Assembly (NCBI GenBank): GCA_044229235.1
Contig: JBGATH010000018.1
Span: 1-64,000 of the forward strand
Direction: 5' to 3'
DNA: 64,000 nucleotides
DNA from: UKL13-2 sp044229235
Lineage (GTDB): Bacteria; Pseudomonadota; Gammaproteobacteria; Burkholderiales; Usitatibacteraceae
Every line of letters starts with the position of its first letter. The stretch's first letter is position 1. Below the pieces are notes generated by a model. That model searched no databases and was not told the origin of the DNA. It saw nothing but the letters and a program-made list of their open reading frames with translations. This document shows, piece by piece, positions 26,099 to 35,000 of this stretch. Made by a program: the position numbers and the translations under genes.

Positions 26099-28117
26099 CT
26101 ACTTTTTCTTGTTGCCGATCGATTCATCGAGGAAGGCAAGGATTTGCGTCCAAGTGTCCACGCGATTTTCCAGCTTGCCAAAGCCGTGACCTTCTTCTTT
26201 CTTGACCACAAATGCTTTAGGCGGATTGCCGGCCCTGGTCAACGCTTCCGCGATTTGCGAAATCTGCTTGATGGGGACGCGGATGTCGTCCTCACCGGCA
26301 TAGAGGAACACCGGTTTCTTGATGCGGTCGACGTTGTAAAGCGGCGACACGTCTTTCATGATCGGCGCGTTGAGGTCCTCCGTTCCGATGATCGATTTCC
26401 AGATTGCAACGCCGGCGGTGCTATCGGCGGTGTCGCCGTCGCGGGAGGTGAGTTGGAAATTCATGTCGGTTGGCGCGAGTCCCGCAACAGCACATTTCCA
26501 CATGTCGTTGGTGTTGCGAACGAGTGCCTGCAAGGAGGCGTAACCGCCGTAACTGGCACCCGAAATACATACGCGCTCCGGGTCAACGAATCCCTGTGCG
26601 ATTCCCCATTTGAGAGCGTCTTCGTGGTCGTCGGACATCTGGCGGCCGTAAGTACCGAAACCCGCGTGGTAGATCTTGGTCCCCAGCCCGGGCGTGATGC
26701 GGAAGTTCGGCACGATCACGGCGTAGCCGTTGGCTGCAAACAGTTGCCCTTCATTCACACCAAAGCCGTTGGCGAACGTATCAGCGCGTGCGTGCGGGCC
26801 GCCGTGAATGTGCACCACGGTAGGCAGTTTGGTGCCGGGCTTGTAGTTCTTTGGAAGAAAATAGTATCCGGAAATTTCCAATCCGTCGCGGGTCTTGTAA
26901 GTCATGATGCGTTGCTCGGTCAACTTGCCGTCGAGCCAGGGCCTGGAGGTGCCGATTTGCTCTAACGTCTTGGCTTCCTCGTCATACATATACCAGCGAA
27001 GCGGCACTGTATCCGAATAGGACGTGACTAGCATGCGCTTGCCGTCCGGCGTGCGGGTGAAGTTGTTGATGCGGTTTGGAAGTGCACGATCCAACGAAGT
27101 CTGCGTGGCAGCGTATTTTTCATCCAGCCAAACCACCTCCGGTTTGCCGGCATTTACGCGGTAACCAAGAATCTTGTCGGTTCGCGGATCTGTGATCACG
27201 CCTGCAGCGCCAGCGCCGGCGGCAGTCGCGCCCATGTCGTAGCGGGGATGCGAGGCAATCATCTCGCCCAGTTTCTTCTCGTTCGGATCGAAGCGATAAA
27301 CGGCCATCGTGTCGCGCTCGCCGTTGTAGGCGACCTGCAGGGTATTGTCATTCGATTCAAACGCCAGTGGCACGAATATCTTGCCTTTGTTGCCCTCGTA
27401 ACGGGCGATCTCATACCAGGGAGAATCCGCGTTCTTCCGGTAGTACACCACGTTGGTAAGCGTGTCTCTTACCCATGCTGTCACCACACGCGGTACCAGT
27501 TTGCTATCGAGGATCCAATCGCTCGTATAGTCGGCGGGCCGTCCTTGCGTTATTAGTGTGTGCCGTCCGTTCTTCAGGTTCAGTCGGTACAGGTCGGTGG
27601 ATTCGGCCGCTGTCATGTTGCCGCTGGCAATGATCTCGTCCTCGTTCCCCGGAATGCGGCGAAAGTAATCCAGTCCGCGAAAGACAAAATTATTGCGGGC
27701 GCGGGTTTCCTTTACTGTCATGGACAGGCGGCGGAAATCGCTCCCATCGCGGTTGATGATGAACAGGCCTCCTCCGTCAAACCGGCCGGGACCAGTCGGC
27801 GAGTTGTTCTGGCCCAGCGTGTACATCAGCCGGTCATTGCCGATCCAACGCACGCCCTGCACATCGAACTCACTATAACCGGACAGTGCAGACGCCTTTC
27901 GAGTTTCCAAGTCGACGACGGCCAGATTCATTCGACCTTTAAACGGCATGGTGGCGGCCATGTATTTGCCATTAGGTGACAGGTTGATACCAGCCATATT
28001 CGGCGACTTGAAGATGTCCTCAACCGTGGGAAGGCTTTGGTCGGCGGCGGCGGCGCCCGGGCATAGCGCAATCGCGACCAAGCCGGCGAATGCGCCGGAG
28101 ATTAGCTTCTTTAACAT
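26099..28117 (-). CDS. S9 family peptidase, secreted (dipeptidyl/acylaminoacyl type)
   Basis: The 672-residue protein starts with a signal peptide (LISGAFAGLVAIALCPGAAAA). A propeller domain and a hydrolase domain with Ser522 in SGASYGGYASL, Asp in AGEDDIRVP and His in EEGHGFGK follow. An AGGAGGT ribosome site precedes the ATG at 28117. It differs greatly from the convergent S9 peptidase, so it is a distinct paralogue rather than a recent duplicate. Confidence 0.93.
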   Translation of the reverse strand: MLKKLISGAFAGLVAIALCPGAAAADQSLPTVEDIFKSPNMAGINLSPNGKYMAATMPFKGRMNLAVVDLETRKASALSGYSEFDVQGVRWIGNDRLMYTLGQNNSPTGPGRFDGGGLFIINRDGSDFRRLSMTVKETRARNNFVFRGLDYFRRIPGNEDEIIASGNMTAAESTDLYRLNLKNGRHTLITQGRPADYTSDWILDSKLVPRVVTAWVRDTLTNVVYYRKNADSPWYEIARYEGNKGKIFVPLAFESNDNTLQVAYNGERDTMAVYRFDPNEKKLGEMIASHPRYDMGATAAGAGAAGVITDPRTDKILGYRVNAGKPEVVWLDEKYAATQTSLDRALPNRINNFTRTPDGKRMLVTSYSDTVPLRWYMYDEEAKTLEQIGTSRPWLDGKLTEQRIMTYKTRDGLEISGYYFLPKNYKPGTKLPTVVHIHGGPHARADTFANGFGVNEGQLFAANGYAVIVPNFRITPGLGTKIYHAGFGTYGRQMSDDHEDALKWGIAQGFVDPERVCISGASYGGYASLQALVRNTNDMWKCAVAGLAPTDMNFQLTSRDGDTADSTAGVAIWKSIIGTEDLNAPIMKDVSPLYNVDRIKKPVFLYAGEDDIRVPIKQISQIAEALTRAGNPPKAFVVKKEEGHGFGKLENRVDTWTQILAFLDESIGNKKK

Positions 28118-28373
28118 GGGTAAAACCTCCTGAATGCGTCGTTTGTTTTGATTCGTGCGTTGGATTGAACTTAGCTACGCGGATGTTAGCCCCGCAACCA
28201 AAGGTGAGAAATTATGCCAGTTTGCGACAGTTCTGCAGGCCGCAGTTTCGGTGGGATTTGCCAGCGGCGGCAACCTTCATGGGATGAACGAGCCTGCGAC
28301 TGCGTCCACAGTCGAATCCGTGTGACGAGCCGCGAAACGACCGGTTGCCGCAAAGCCCGGTCTGCCAATGGCA
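28118..28373. other. Intergenic stretch without a recognised gene
   Basis: This lies between the start of the minus-strand S9 peptidase and the palindrome that ends the capsule operon. Its first 25 bp hold the peptidase ribosome site. A short palindrome (TGCCAATGGCA) lies at about 28363-28373. I see no convincing coding frame or RNA gene. Confidence 0.6.
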
Positions 28374-28439
28374 AATCACCAGAATTGGCGGGCGTTTCCA
28401 GCCATTTTCGGCCTGGAAGCCGCGCCAGTGCTTGTGTTT
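28374..28439. repeat. 66-bp palindromic element, copy 3 (divergent)
   Basis: The arms AATCACCAGAATTGGCG and CGCCAGTGCTTGTGTTT match at 13 of 17 pairs. The inner TTCCAG/CTGGAA stem surrounds CCATTTTCGG. It lies 50 bp after the 3' end of the KpsS-like gene on the minus strand, so it may terminate the capsule/PKS operon. Confidence 0.85.
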
Positions 28440-28489
28440 CATTTTCTGCCAGGCGCCTCTTACTTCTTCCCAGCGGCTGCGATCGGGAT

Positions 28490-29761
28490 TTAATTCGGCG
28501 TTGATCGGCCTGCTACCAGGCCGGGTGCGGGCACATTCACGAGTTGATGATGCAATCGCTGCACCATTCCGCGGGCGGCGGCGGCGATGGCGGTGCGTTC
28601 ATAGTAGCCGCCGCGCACATGCAGTGTGGCCGCAATTGCCCGCAAATAGGCATCCACCAGCGATGCGTCAGGTTTCCACAGCGTGGTCCAAAACGTGTCG
28701 AGCGGTTCCGCAAAGCTCAGCCCGGGCACGCGGTAAACCGCCTTGCCCAGCGCAATGGTCGGGCGCAGCAGTTCGATGGCGCGCAGGCCGGCGGTGCTGT
28801 TGATGGTAAGCACACCGGTGCTGGCCCGCAGCAGCGCGTCCAAGTCGCCGCCGTCGATGAAATGCACGCGCGTTTCGGCCCCGGTGCCACGGGCCATTTG
28901 GCGAACACGGCGCCCCCAGGCCTTGAGCCCGGGGTCCAGCGGATGGACCTTGAACAGCAGCACGGATTCCTTGGGGGCATGGCGCGCAAACGACAGGATG
29001 ACTTCGCGCATCGCCTCATCCTGGTCGGTGTAGTGCGAATAGGCGCGAAGCGAGAAGTCGTCTTCGGTCTGCATGGCAAATGTATAGAGCTGCCCCCGCT
29101 GGCGGGCAGCGTTGATGATGCGTTCCGCGCGGCGCCGCTCCCAGGGCGCGCGCAGCAGCCGCCAGCCGACACCGAGATAGACCAGCACCGGCGGGTTCAG
29201 CGTGTGCCGCTGGAAGTGCGGAAAAGTCCACGGAAAAAATGCAGATGACAGGTGAAAGGCCATGTCCCACAGCGCCTGGTTCAGGAAGCGGTGCGGATAC
29301 CGTACTTCCGTGTCAACTGGTGGCAGAGTCTCGGCGATGGCGCGGATTTCGGCGGGATCCCGGGTGAACTGGCTCTCGGCATTCATGCCGTTTCTTTCGA
29401 CCACCACCCAATCGGGCCGCAGGTAACCAAAATCAGTCACGGTTACGGCAATCTGCCGCGCGCGCGCCGCGGCGATGGCGACCCGATGATGCGCGCGCTG
29501 TTCGGCCAGCAGGACCACGTCGGTGATGCGATGGTGATCAAGAAAATGCGCAATGAAGGCCGGCCAGTCCTCGGCGCGTCCGCGATAATTTGTCGCCCCG
29601 GGGCCACGCCAGAACAGCTGGTCGCCGAGGCAAATATTGATGCGCTGCACGTCGTGGCCCAGCGCACGCAGGCCATCCGCCACCTGCGCAAACAGCAGGT
29701 TGGTCGGCCCTTGCAGCATCAGGAATCGCCGGCCTGCGGCTGTGCTTGGCGGCTGCGTCAC
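28490..29761 (-). CDS. Capsular polysaccharide protein, KpsS/LipB-like (probable beta-Kdo transferase)
   Basis: The 423-residue protein opens RRFLMLQGPTNLLFAQVADGL and carries LLFKVHPLDPG and TINSTAGLRAIELLRPTIALG. This is the pattern of the capsule-synthesis family that includes KpsS and WcbO. KpsS adds the first Kdo to the lipid acceptor of group 2 capsules on the inner leaflet; the exact role here is inferred. The start is GTG at 29761, whose G is also the last base of the upstream TAG. It is the last gene of an operon with a PKS. Confidence 0.85.
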   Translation of the reverse strand: MTQPPSTAAGRRFLMLQGPTNLLFAQVADGLRALGHDVQRINICLGDQLFWRGPGATNYRGRAEDWPAFIAHFLDHHRITDVVLLAEQRAHHRVAIAAARARQIAVTVTDFGYLRPDWVVVERNGMNAESQFTRDPAEIRAIAETLPPVDTEVRYPHRFLNQALWDMAFHLSSAFFPWTFPHFQRHTLNPPVLVYLGVGWRLLRAPWERRRAERIINAARQRGQLYTFAMQTEDDFSLRAYSHYTDQDEAMREVILSFARHAPKESVLLFKVHPLDPGLKAWGRRVRQMARGTGAETRVHFIDGGDLDALLRASTGVLTINSTAGLRAIELLRPTIALGKAVYRVPGLSFAEPLDTFWTTLWKPDASLVDAYLRAIAATLHVRGGYYERTAIAAAARGMVQRLHHQLVNVPAPGLVAGRSTPN

Positions 29762-30600
29762 TACCGGCCTTTCCCGGGCAATTTTCCGCGCAGAATGGCG
29801 ACGAAATCCCGCGCAGCGACCAGCGGCCGCCCGCTCGCTGCCAGCTTACGAACTAGCGCTCTTGATGGCCACGAGTCGTAGGTGCCGGCATCGGCCTGCG
29901 GTAAACCCGGTGTGCCCGCGGCGATTTCGGGCAGGGCTTCCTGCAGCAGCAGGGCACCGTGTCGATACAGATCTGCGGTGATGGCCATGATGGACCCGCT
30001 GGCGGGCATGGGCAGGGTACGCGACCCGAGGACGGGACCGCTGTCGAATTCCGGGATCACACGATGCAAGGTCACGCCCACCTCGGCGGCACCGCGCAAG
30101 GCGGCATGAAATACGGGGTCAACACCTTTGAACGCCGGCAATGGGCCGGGGTGAATATTCACCGCGCCAAGGCGCGCTGTCGCACAGGTTTCTTCGGCGA
30201 CGCGTTGATTGAAGAACGCACACAGGATCAGGTCCGCGCCGCGGTCATGCAGCCAGCGCCTGCTCTCGGGGCTGTTGACGCGTCGCTCGCGCAGCCAGGG
30301 AATGCCGTCGCGGCGTGCCTGCGCAACCACACTGGCCGATGCCGTGATCCCGGCAATCACGTCCGCGAGTCGTGTGCTGGTCCACAGGTAAAGCGCGTAA
30401 CGCCATCCGCAGTGACGGATCAGCGTCCACGCGCCAGCCACGTCGCTCTGCGAGGCCCGATTTACCCGCGTGGACACCACCATGCCAACAACCCGTACTT
30501 CCGGCATCGAACGCAGGGCCGTCAATACGTTTGCGCCGTGAATCCCGCCGCTGGTCAACAGCACGATGCGCAGCGGAAACCTGCCGTGCACCTGCGTCAC
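29761..30600 (-). CDS. Formyltransferase-fold protein
   Basis: The core RFPLRIVLLTSGGIHGANVL and the signature NIHPGPLPAFKGVDPVF (Asn/His near the active loop) belong to the formyl transferase N-terminal fold of methionyl-tRNA formyltransferase, GART and sugar-nucleotide formyltransferases, which use N10-formyltetrahydrofolate. The acceptor is unknown. The start is uncertain: GTG at 30600 is listed, and TTG at 30669 would overlap the upstream gene. Its place between an oxoamine synthase-like gene and the KpsS-like gene suggests an amine made by this operon as acceptor, which is inference. Confidence 0.8.
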   Translation of the reverse strand: MTQVHGRFPLRIVLLTSGGIHGANVLTALRSMPEVRVVGMVVSTRVNRASQSDVAGAWTLIRHCGWRYALYLWTSTRLADVIAGITASASVVAQARRDGIPWLRERRVNSPESRRWLHDRGADLILCAFFNQRVAEETCATARLGAVNIHPGPLPAFKGVDPVFHAALRGAAEVGVTLHRVIPEFDSGPVLGSRTLPMPASGSIMAITADLYRHGALLLQEALPEIAAGTPGLPQADAGTYDSWPSRALVRKLAASGRPLVAARDFVAILRGKLPGKGR

Positions 30601-30655
30601 GGCGCCATCAGGCGATCGGCCCGCCGGAAAATTGGCTGGCGACTCATTGCCGACA

Positions 30656-32014
30656 CTACAGGCGCCCAATCTCCTCCGCGAGCGCGGAGACCGTCGTTTC
30701 GATATCGTGATCGGAGTGCTGGTAGCTCATGAAAAACCTCAAGCGGGCCGCACGCTCAGGCACGGCCGGATAGAGGATCGGCTGAACATTGATGCCACGC
30801 TCATACAGCGCGTGAGAAAGGCGCACGGCCCGAAGCGAACTGCCGGTGATTGCTGGCACAACGGCATAACCGGTACTGCTGCCCGTATCGATGCCGGCCG
30901 ACTGCGCGCGCGCCAGGAAGAGTTTGCCGCGGGACTGCAGTTGCGTCACGCGCTGTCCCTCGCGAGACAGGCCCTGCAAGGCGGCGAGCGATGCTGCCGC
31001 GACCGGGGGCGGCATGCCCACCGAATAGAGAAACCCCGGCGCCATGACTTTCAGGTGCTCGACCAGCGCATGTTCGCCGGCTATGTAGCCGCCGCAGCCT
31101 GCCAGTGCCTTGCTCAGCGTGCCCATCCAGATGTCCACGTCGCTACCGGAGAGGTTGAAGTGCTCGCGGATGCCAAATCCGCGCGCCCCGAGTACCCCCA
31201 GCGAGTGCGCCTCGTCGACCATCAGGAAAGCGCGGTGCCGGTGCTTGATCTCGACAAAGCGCGGCAGGTCCGGAAAATCACCGTCCATGCTGTAGATGCC
31301 TTCGAGAACGATCAACACCCGCTCGAAGTTGCGGCGCTGCTCGGCCAGCAACAGGTCGAGCGCCGCAAAGTCATTGTGCGGGAAGGGCAGGCGCCTGGCG
31401 CCGGAGAGCTGGATGCCCTGCAGGCTGGAGTTATGAATGTATGCATCGTGGACCACGAGGTCGCGCGGGCCGAACAGATGGCCGATGGTGGAAACGTTGG
31501 TGGCGTGTCCGCTGACAAACGTCACCGCATCCTGCACGTCGTAGTGTGCCGCCAGGGCGGTCTCCAGCTCGCGGTGCAAAGGCCGCTCGCCGGACACGAT
31601 GCGGCTCGCCGAGACTGATGTGCCATAGCGGTCAATCGCGGCCTTGGCGGCAGCGCTTACCTCGGCGTCTCCTGAAAATCCCAGGTAGTTGTAACTGCCG
31701 AAGTTGATGTAGTGGCGGCCGCCAATCGAGGTGGTGTTTGATGCCACACCATCATGCGGCTTGAAAAACGGGCTATCGATACCGAGCCGCTGGGCGCCGT
31801 CATTGAGGATGCGGATCTGCTTGTAACCGGGATGCAGGTCGAAGCGGTAAAACTCCTCGGGTATGTCCGCCGCCGTTTTACCCGTTGTGGTCACGGGTGC
31901 TGCAGTCACGCCGGCGCTGTCAGCGCCAGCCTGGCGCAGGCGCCGTTGCAGCGTTTGCGTGATGAGCTTCTCTTTGAGTTGGGTGGTGAGCCCCGGCAAG
32001 CCTTTGCGTGACAC
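30656..32014 (-). CDS. Alpha-oxoamine synthase-like PLP enzyme (AONS/serine palmitoyltransferase fold)
   Basis: The 452-residue protein has an extra N-terminal segment of about 90 residues and then the 8-amino-7-oxononanoate synthase fold. The motifs are GSYNYLGFSGD, the PLP-stacking His in YIHNSSLQG, VDEAHSLG with the PLP-binding Asp, and GTLSKALAGCGGY with the internal-aldimine lysine. The family joins an acyl thioester to an amino acid with loss of CO2. Being next to a PKS with no thioesterase, and resembling WcbT/RkpG of capsule loci, it probably releases the PKS chain. No biotin genes are present, so BioF is unlikely. Confidence 0.88.
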   Translation of the reverse strand: MSRKGLPGLTTQLKEKLITQTLQRRLRQAGADSAGVTAAPVTTTGKTAADIPEEFYRFDLHPGYKQIRILNDGAQRLGIDSPFFKPHDGVASNTTSIGGRHYINFGSYNYLGFSGDAEVSAAAKAAIDRYGTSVSASRIVSGERPLHRELETALAAHYDVQDAVTFVSGHATNVSTIGHLFGPRDLVVHDAYIHNSSLQGIQLSGARRLPFPHNDFAALDLLLAEQRRNFERVLIVLEGIYSMDGDFPDLPRFVEIKHRHRAFLMVDEAHSLGVLGARGFGIREHFNLSGSDVDIWMGTLSKALAGCGGYIAGEHALVEHLKVMAPGFLYSVGMPPPVAAASLAALQGLSREGQRVTQLQSRGKLFLARAQSAGIDTGSSTGYAVVPAITGSSLRAVRLSHALYERGINVQPILYPAVPERAARLRFFMSYQHSDHDIETTVSALAEEIGRL

Positions 32015-32083
32015 GTGAATCCTGGTTCAGGAGGGCGTGAAGCGGTATTTTGCCTCCAAGCCGCGGCGTGTGCCCTTTCGCCT

Positions 32084-35000
32084 TCAGTGAATCATCCGGC
32101 CCGGCTGTGCCGGCCCGGTGCGGCCGGCATCCGCGACAAACTGTTCGACGGCCTCGCGTGCCACGTCCGGCGCGTGTTGCAGCACCGCCTGCTGAACCTG
32201 TTGGGCGAACCCGTCTGCAATCGGGCTTTCGGCCGAACGCGCGTCGCGCAACTGCGCGATGACCTTATCTGCCAGCTTCGCCACCGTGGGCGTTTCGCTT
32301 AGCGCCATCACCGGCAAGCGGATGCCGAACCTGGATTCGACCGCCACCATCAGTTCGACGCCCATCAGGGAATCCAGGCCCATATCGTAGATGGAGCGTG
32401 TCGGATCGATCTTGTCCGGCGCCAACCTCAGGATTTCACCAATCTCGGTGCGCAGAATGCCGATGAACGCATGCGACAACTCTGCGTCGCTCATCTCGGC
32501 GAGCATGCGCTCGATATCCTCCGCGGAGGAAGCATCGTCGCCCCCATCGATGAAATGGACACCGATGTCCGTGAACTTTGGCTCTCCCGCTGACGGCAGG
32601 AAGCGCGACATGGCGCGCCAGTCGAGCGTCATTACCCCGACGTTGGCGCGATCATCTCGCAAGATCTGGTCCAGTACCGTCAGCGCGACATCCGAGTGAA
32701 TGCCCGCGCTGCCCATGCGTGACACAAGCTGGGATTTGAGGCCCGCATTGCGCGCCAGGAAACCGACATCGTCAATCGGGCCCCATGCGATGCAAGTTGC
32801 CGGCTGACCGGCAGCGCGGCGCACCGCGGCAAGACCCTCGATGGCCGCGTTGGCAGCAACATAGCTGGCTTGCCCGGGGTTGCCAAAAAGGGTTGTCGCC
32901 GAGGAATAGAGAATGAAGTATTCGATCGGCAAATTCTGCGTCAAGTGGTGCAAATTCAGGGCGCCTGCCACCTTTGGCGCAAATGTGTCCGAAATCTGCG
33001 ACGTCGAAATATTGCGCCCCAAGGCGTCGCTGATGACCGCGGCCGCATGCAGGATCCCGCGCAGCGGCGGCATTTCGACCTGAACTTCCTCCAGCAGCCG
33101 CGAAAGCGCCAGTGCATCGCTGACGTCACAGGCCTGTGCCTTGACGCGAACGCCGGCGCTCTCCAGCTGCGCGATGGCGTGAACGGCCTCGCTGGTCGAT
33201 GGCCCGCGCCGGCCGATGAGAACCAGATTCCTGACGCCTTTCCCCGCCAGCCATTGCGCGGAGCGCAGGCCAAATCCGCCGAGCCCGCCTGTGACCAACC
33301 AGGTCATGTCCGCCGGAAACCGCAATGGGGGGCGGCTTTGCGCCGGCGCAGAGGCCAGTCTTTCGTATCCCGTAACAACAATCTTGCCGATGTGCCGCGC
33401 CTGCTGCATGTGCCGGAACGCGTCAACGATGTTGCCGGCTTCGAAGGCACGGTAGGGCAGCGGGTGCAGTGCGCCGCTGGTGAACAAGGCAATCATTTCC
33501 TGGAACAGTTTTTTCGTCAGCGCCGGTTGCCGTCTCATCAACTGGTCGGCGTCGATGCCATAGAACGAAATGTTGTTGCGGAAAGGGCGCAGGCCAATCT
33601 TGGCATTTTCGTAGAAGTCGCGCTTTCCCAATTCCAGAAACCGCCCAAACGGCCGAAGCACGCGCAGATTGCGATTGATCGCCTCGCCGGCCAGCGAATT
33701 GAGCACGACATCGATGCCCTCGCCGCCGGTTGCCATCAGGATCTCATCGGCAAAGGACAAAGTTCTTGAATCGAACACATGGCTCGAGCCGAGCAAACGC
33801 ACAAAGTCGCGCTTGTCCTCCGAACCTGCCGTCGCAAAAACTTCCGCACCGAGGTAGTGGGCCAGCTGGATCGCTGCAACGCCAACGCCGCCGGCGGCAC
33901 CATGGATCAGAATGCGTTCACCAGGCGCGAGCCTGGCAACGTGGTGAAGCGCATAGTAGGCGGTGAAAAATGCGCTCGGGATGGTTGCTGCCGCCTCGTA
34001 GGAAACATCCCGTGGCATGTGCGCCACCGCGATGCACTTTGTAATCATGTAGTCGGCAAAACTGGCGGGTCCAAAAGCCAGGACACGATCGCCCTCCGCA
34101 AACTCGCTCACCCCGGGCCCCACGCGCTCAACGATGCCGGCGCACTCCAGGCCAAGTGTCGCACCGGCGAACCCTCCTTCCACCGCCTCGTCGGACAGCA
34201 GGCCAAGGGAATACATGATGTCGCGGAAGTTCAGTCCGGTAGCCTGGACGCGAATTTCGATTTCGTCGCCTGCGGGGGCACGCCGAACATGACTTTCCCA
34301 ACGCAGGTTGCGAAGCTGGCCGGGAAATTGGAAGCCTAGCCGACTCAGATGCTGGGGCTCTTCTGCCGCCCGCCGTGCATGGGCAATGGCGTCAGTGCTG
34401 CCGGCAGGGGTATCGACGTAACGCAGACGCGGGATGAAGCGTGCGCCGGCGCGGGTGTAGAAAACTTCAGTTTCGATGTCAGCCGCGAGCAAGTCCCCGG
34501 CAATCGCCGCCGCCGCCGCTTCACCATCCTCGAGAGACTCCAGGTCAAGCAAGCGCCACTTCACCGCACCAGGCTCATTCATCAGTGCGCGCGTGAATCC
34601 GTGCAACGCACCGCCCAGTGCGCCGGCTAGCGTCGGCGCCCGACCCTCTCTTTTCGGCAGCAGGGGAATGGTTGCGCCGGTGGTTACCACCCAGCAGGGC
34701 ACCGAGCCGACCGGCTGTTCCAGTCGGCGAAGCATTTCGCACAGCCCGGAGCAGCGGTTCACGATGCCGGCCAATGAGGCATCGGCGTACCGGTGCGCCG
34801 GCGCAGCCTCCGAGTCATCCAATGGGCGAACCGGTAGCAAGACGAATCCGCCGAATTCTTGCGTCGCTTCCTTTGCGGCTAAAAGCGCGTGGAAAGCATC
34901 GATGCCAGCCGCCAGCGAATTGCACTGCCGCACCGAGTGCCCCAGTGCTCCCAATTGCTTCGCGACGGCATGTGAAACCGGCGTTGGTTGGATCGCGCCG

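Noticed and set aside
30656..32014. Oxoamine synthase-like gene as biotin gene bioF
   Set aside because: There are no biotin genes nearby. The long N-terminal segment and the PKS neighbour fit the capsule-type group better.
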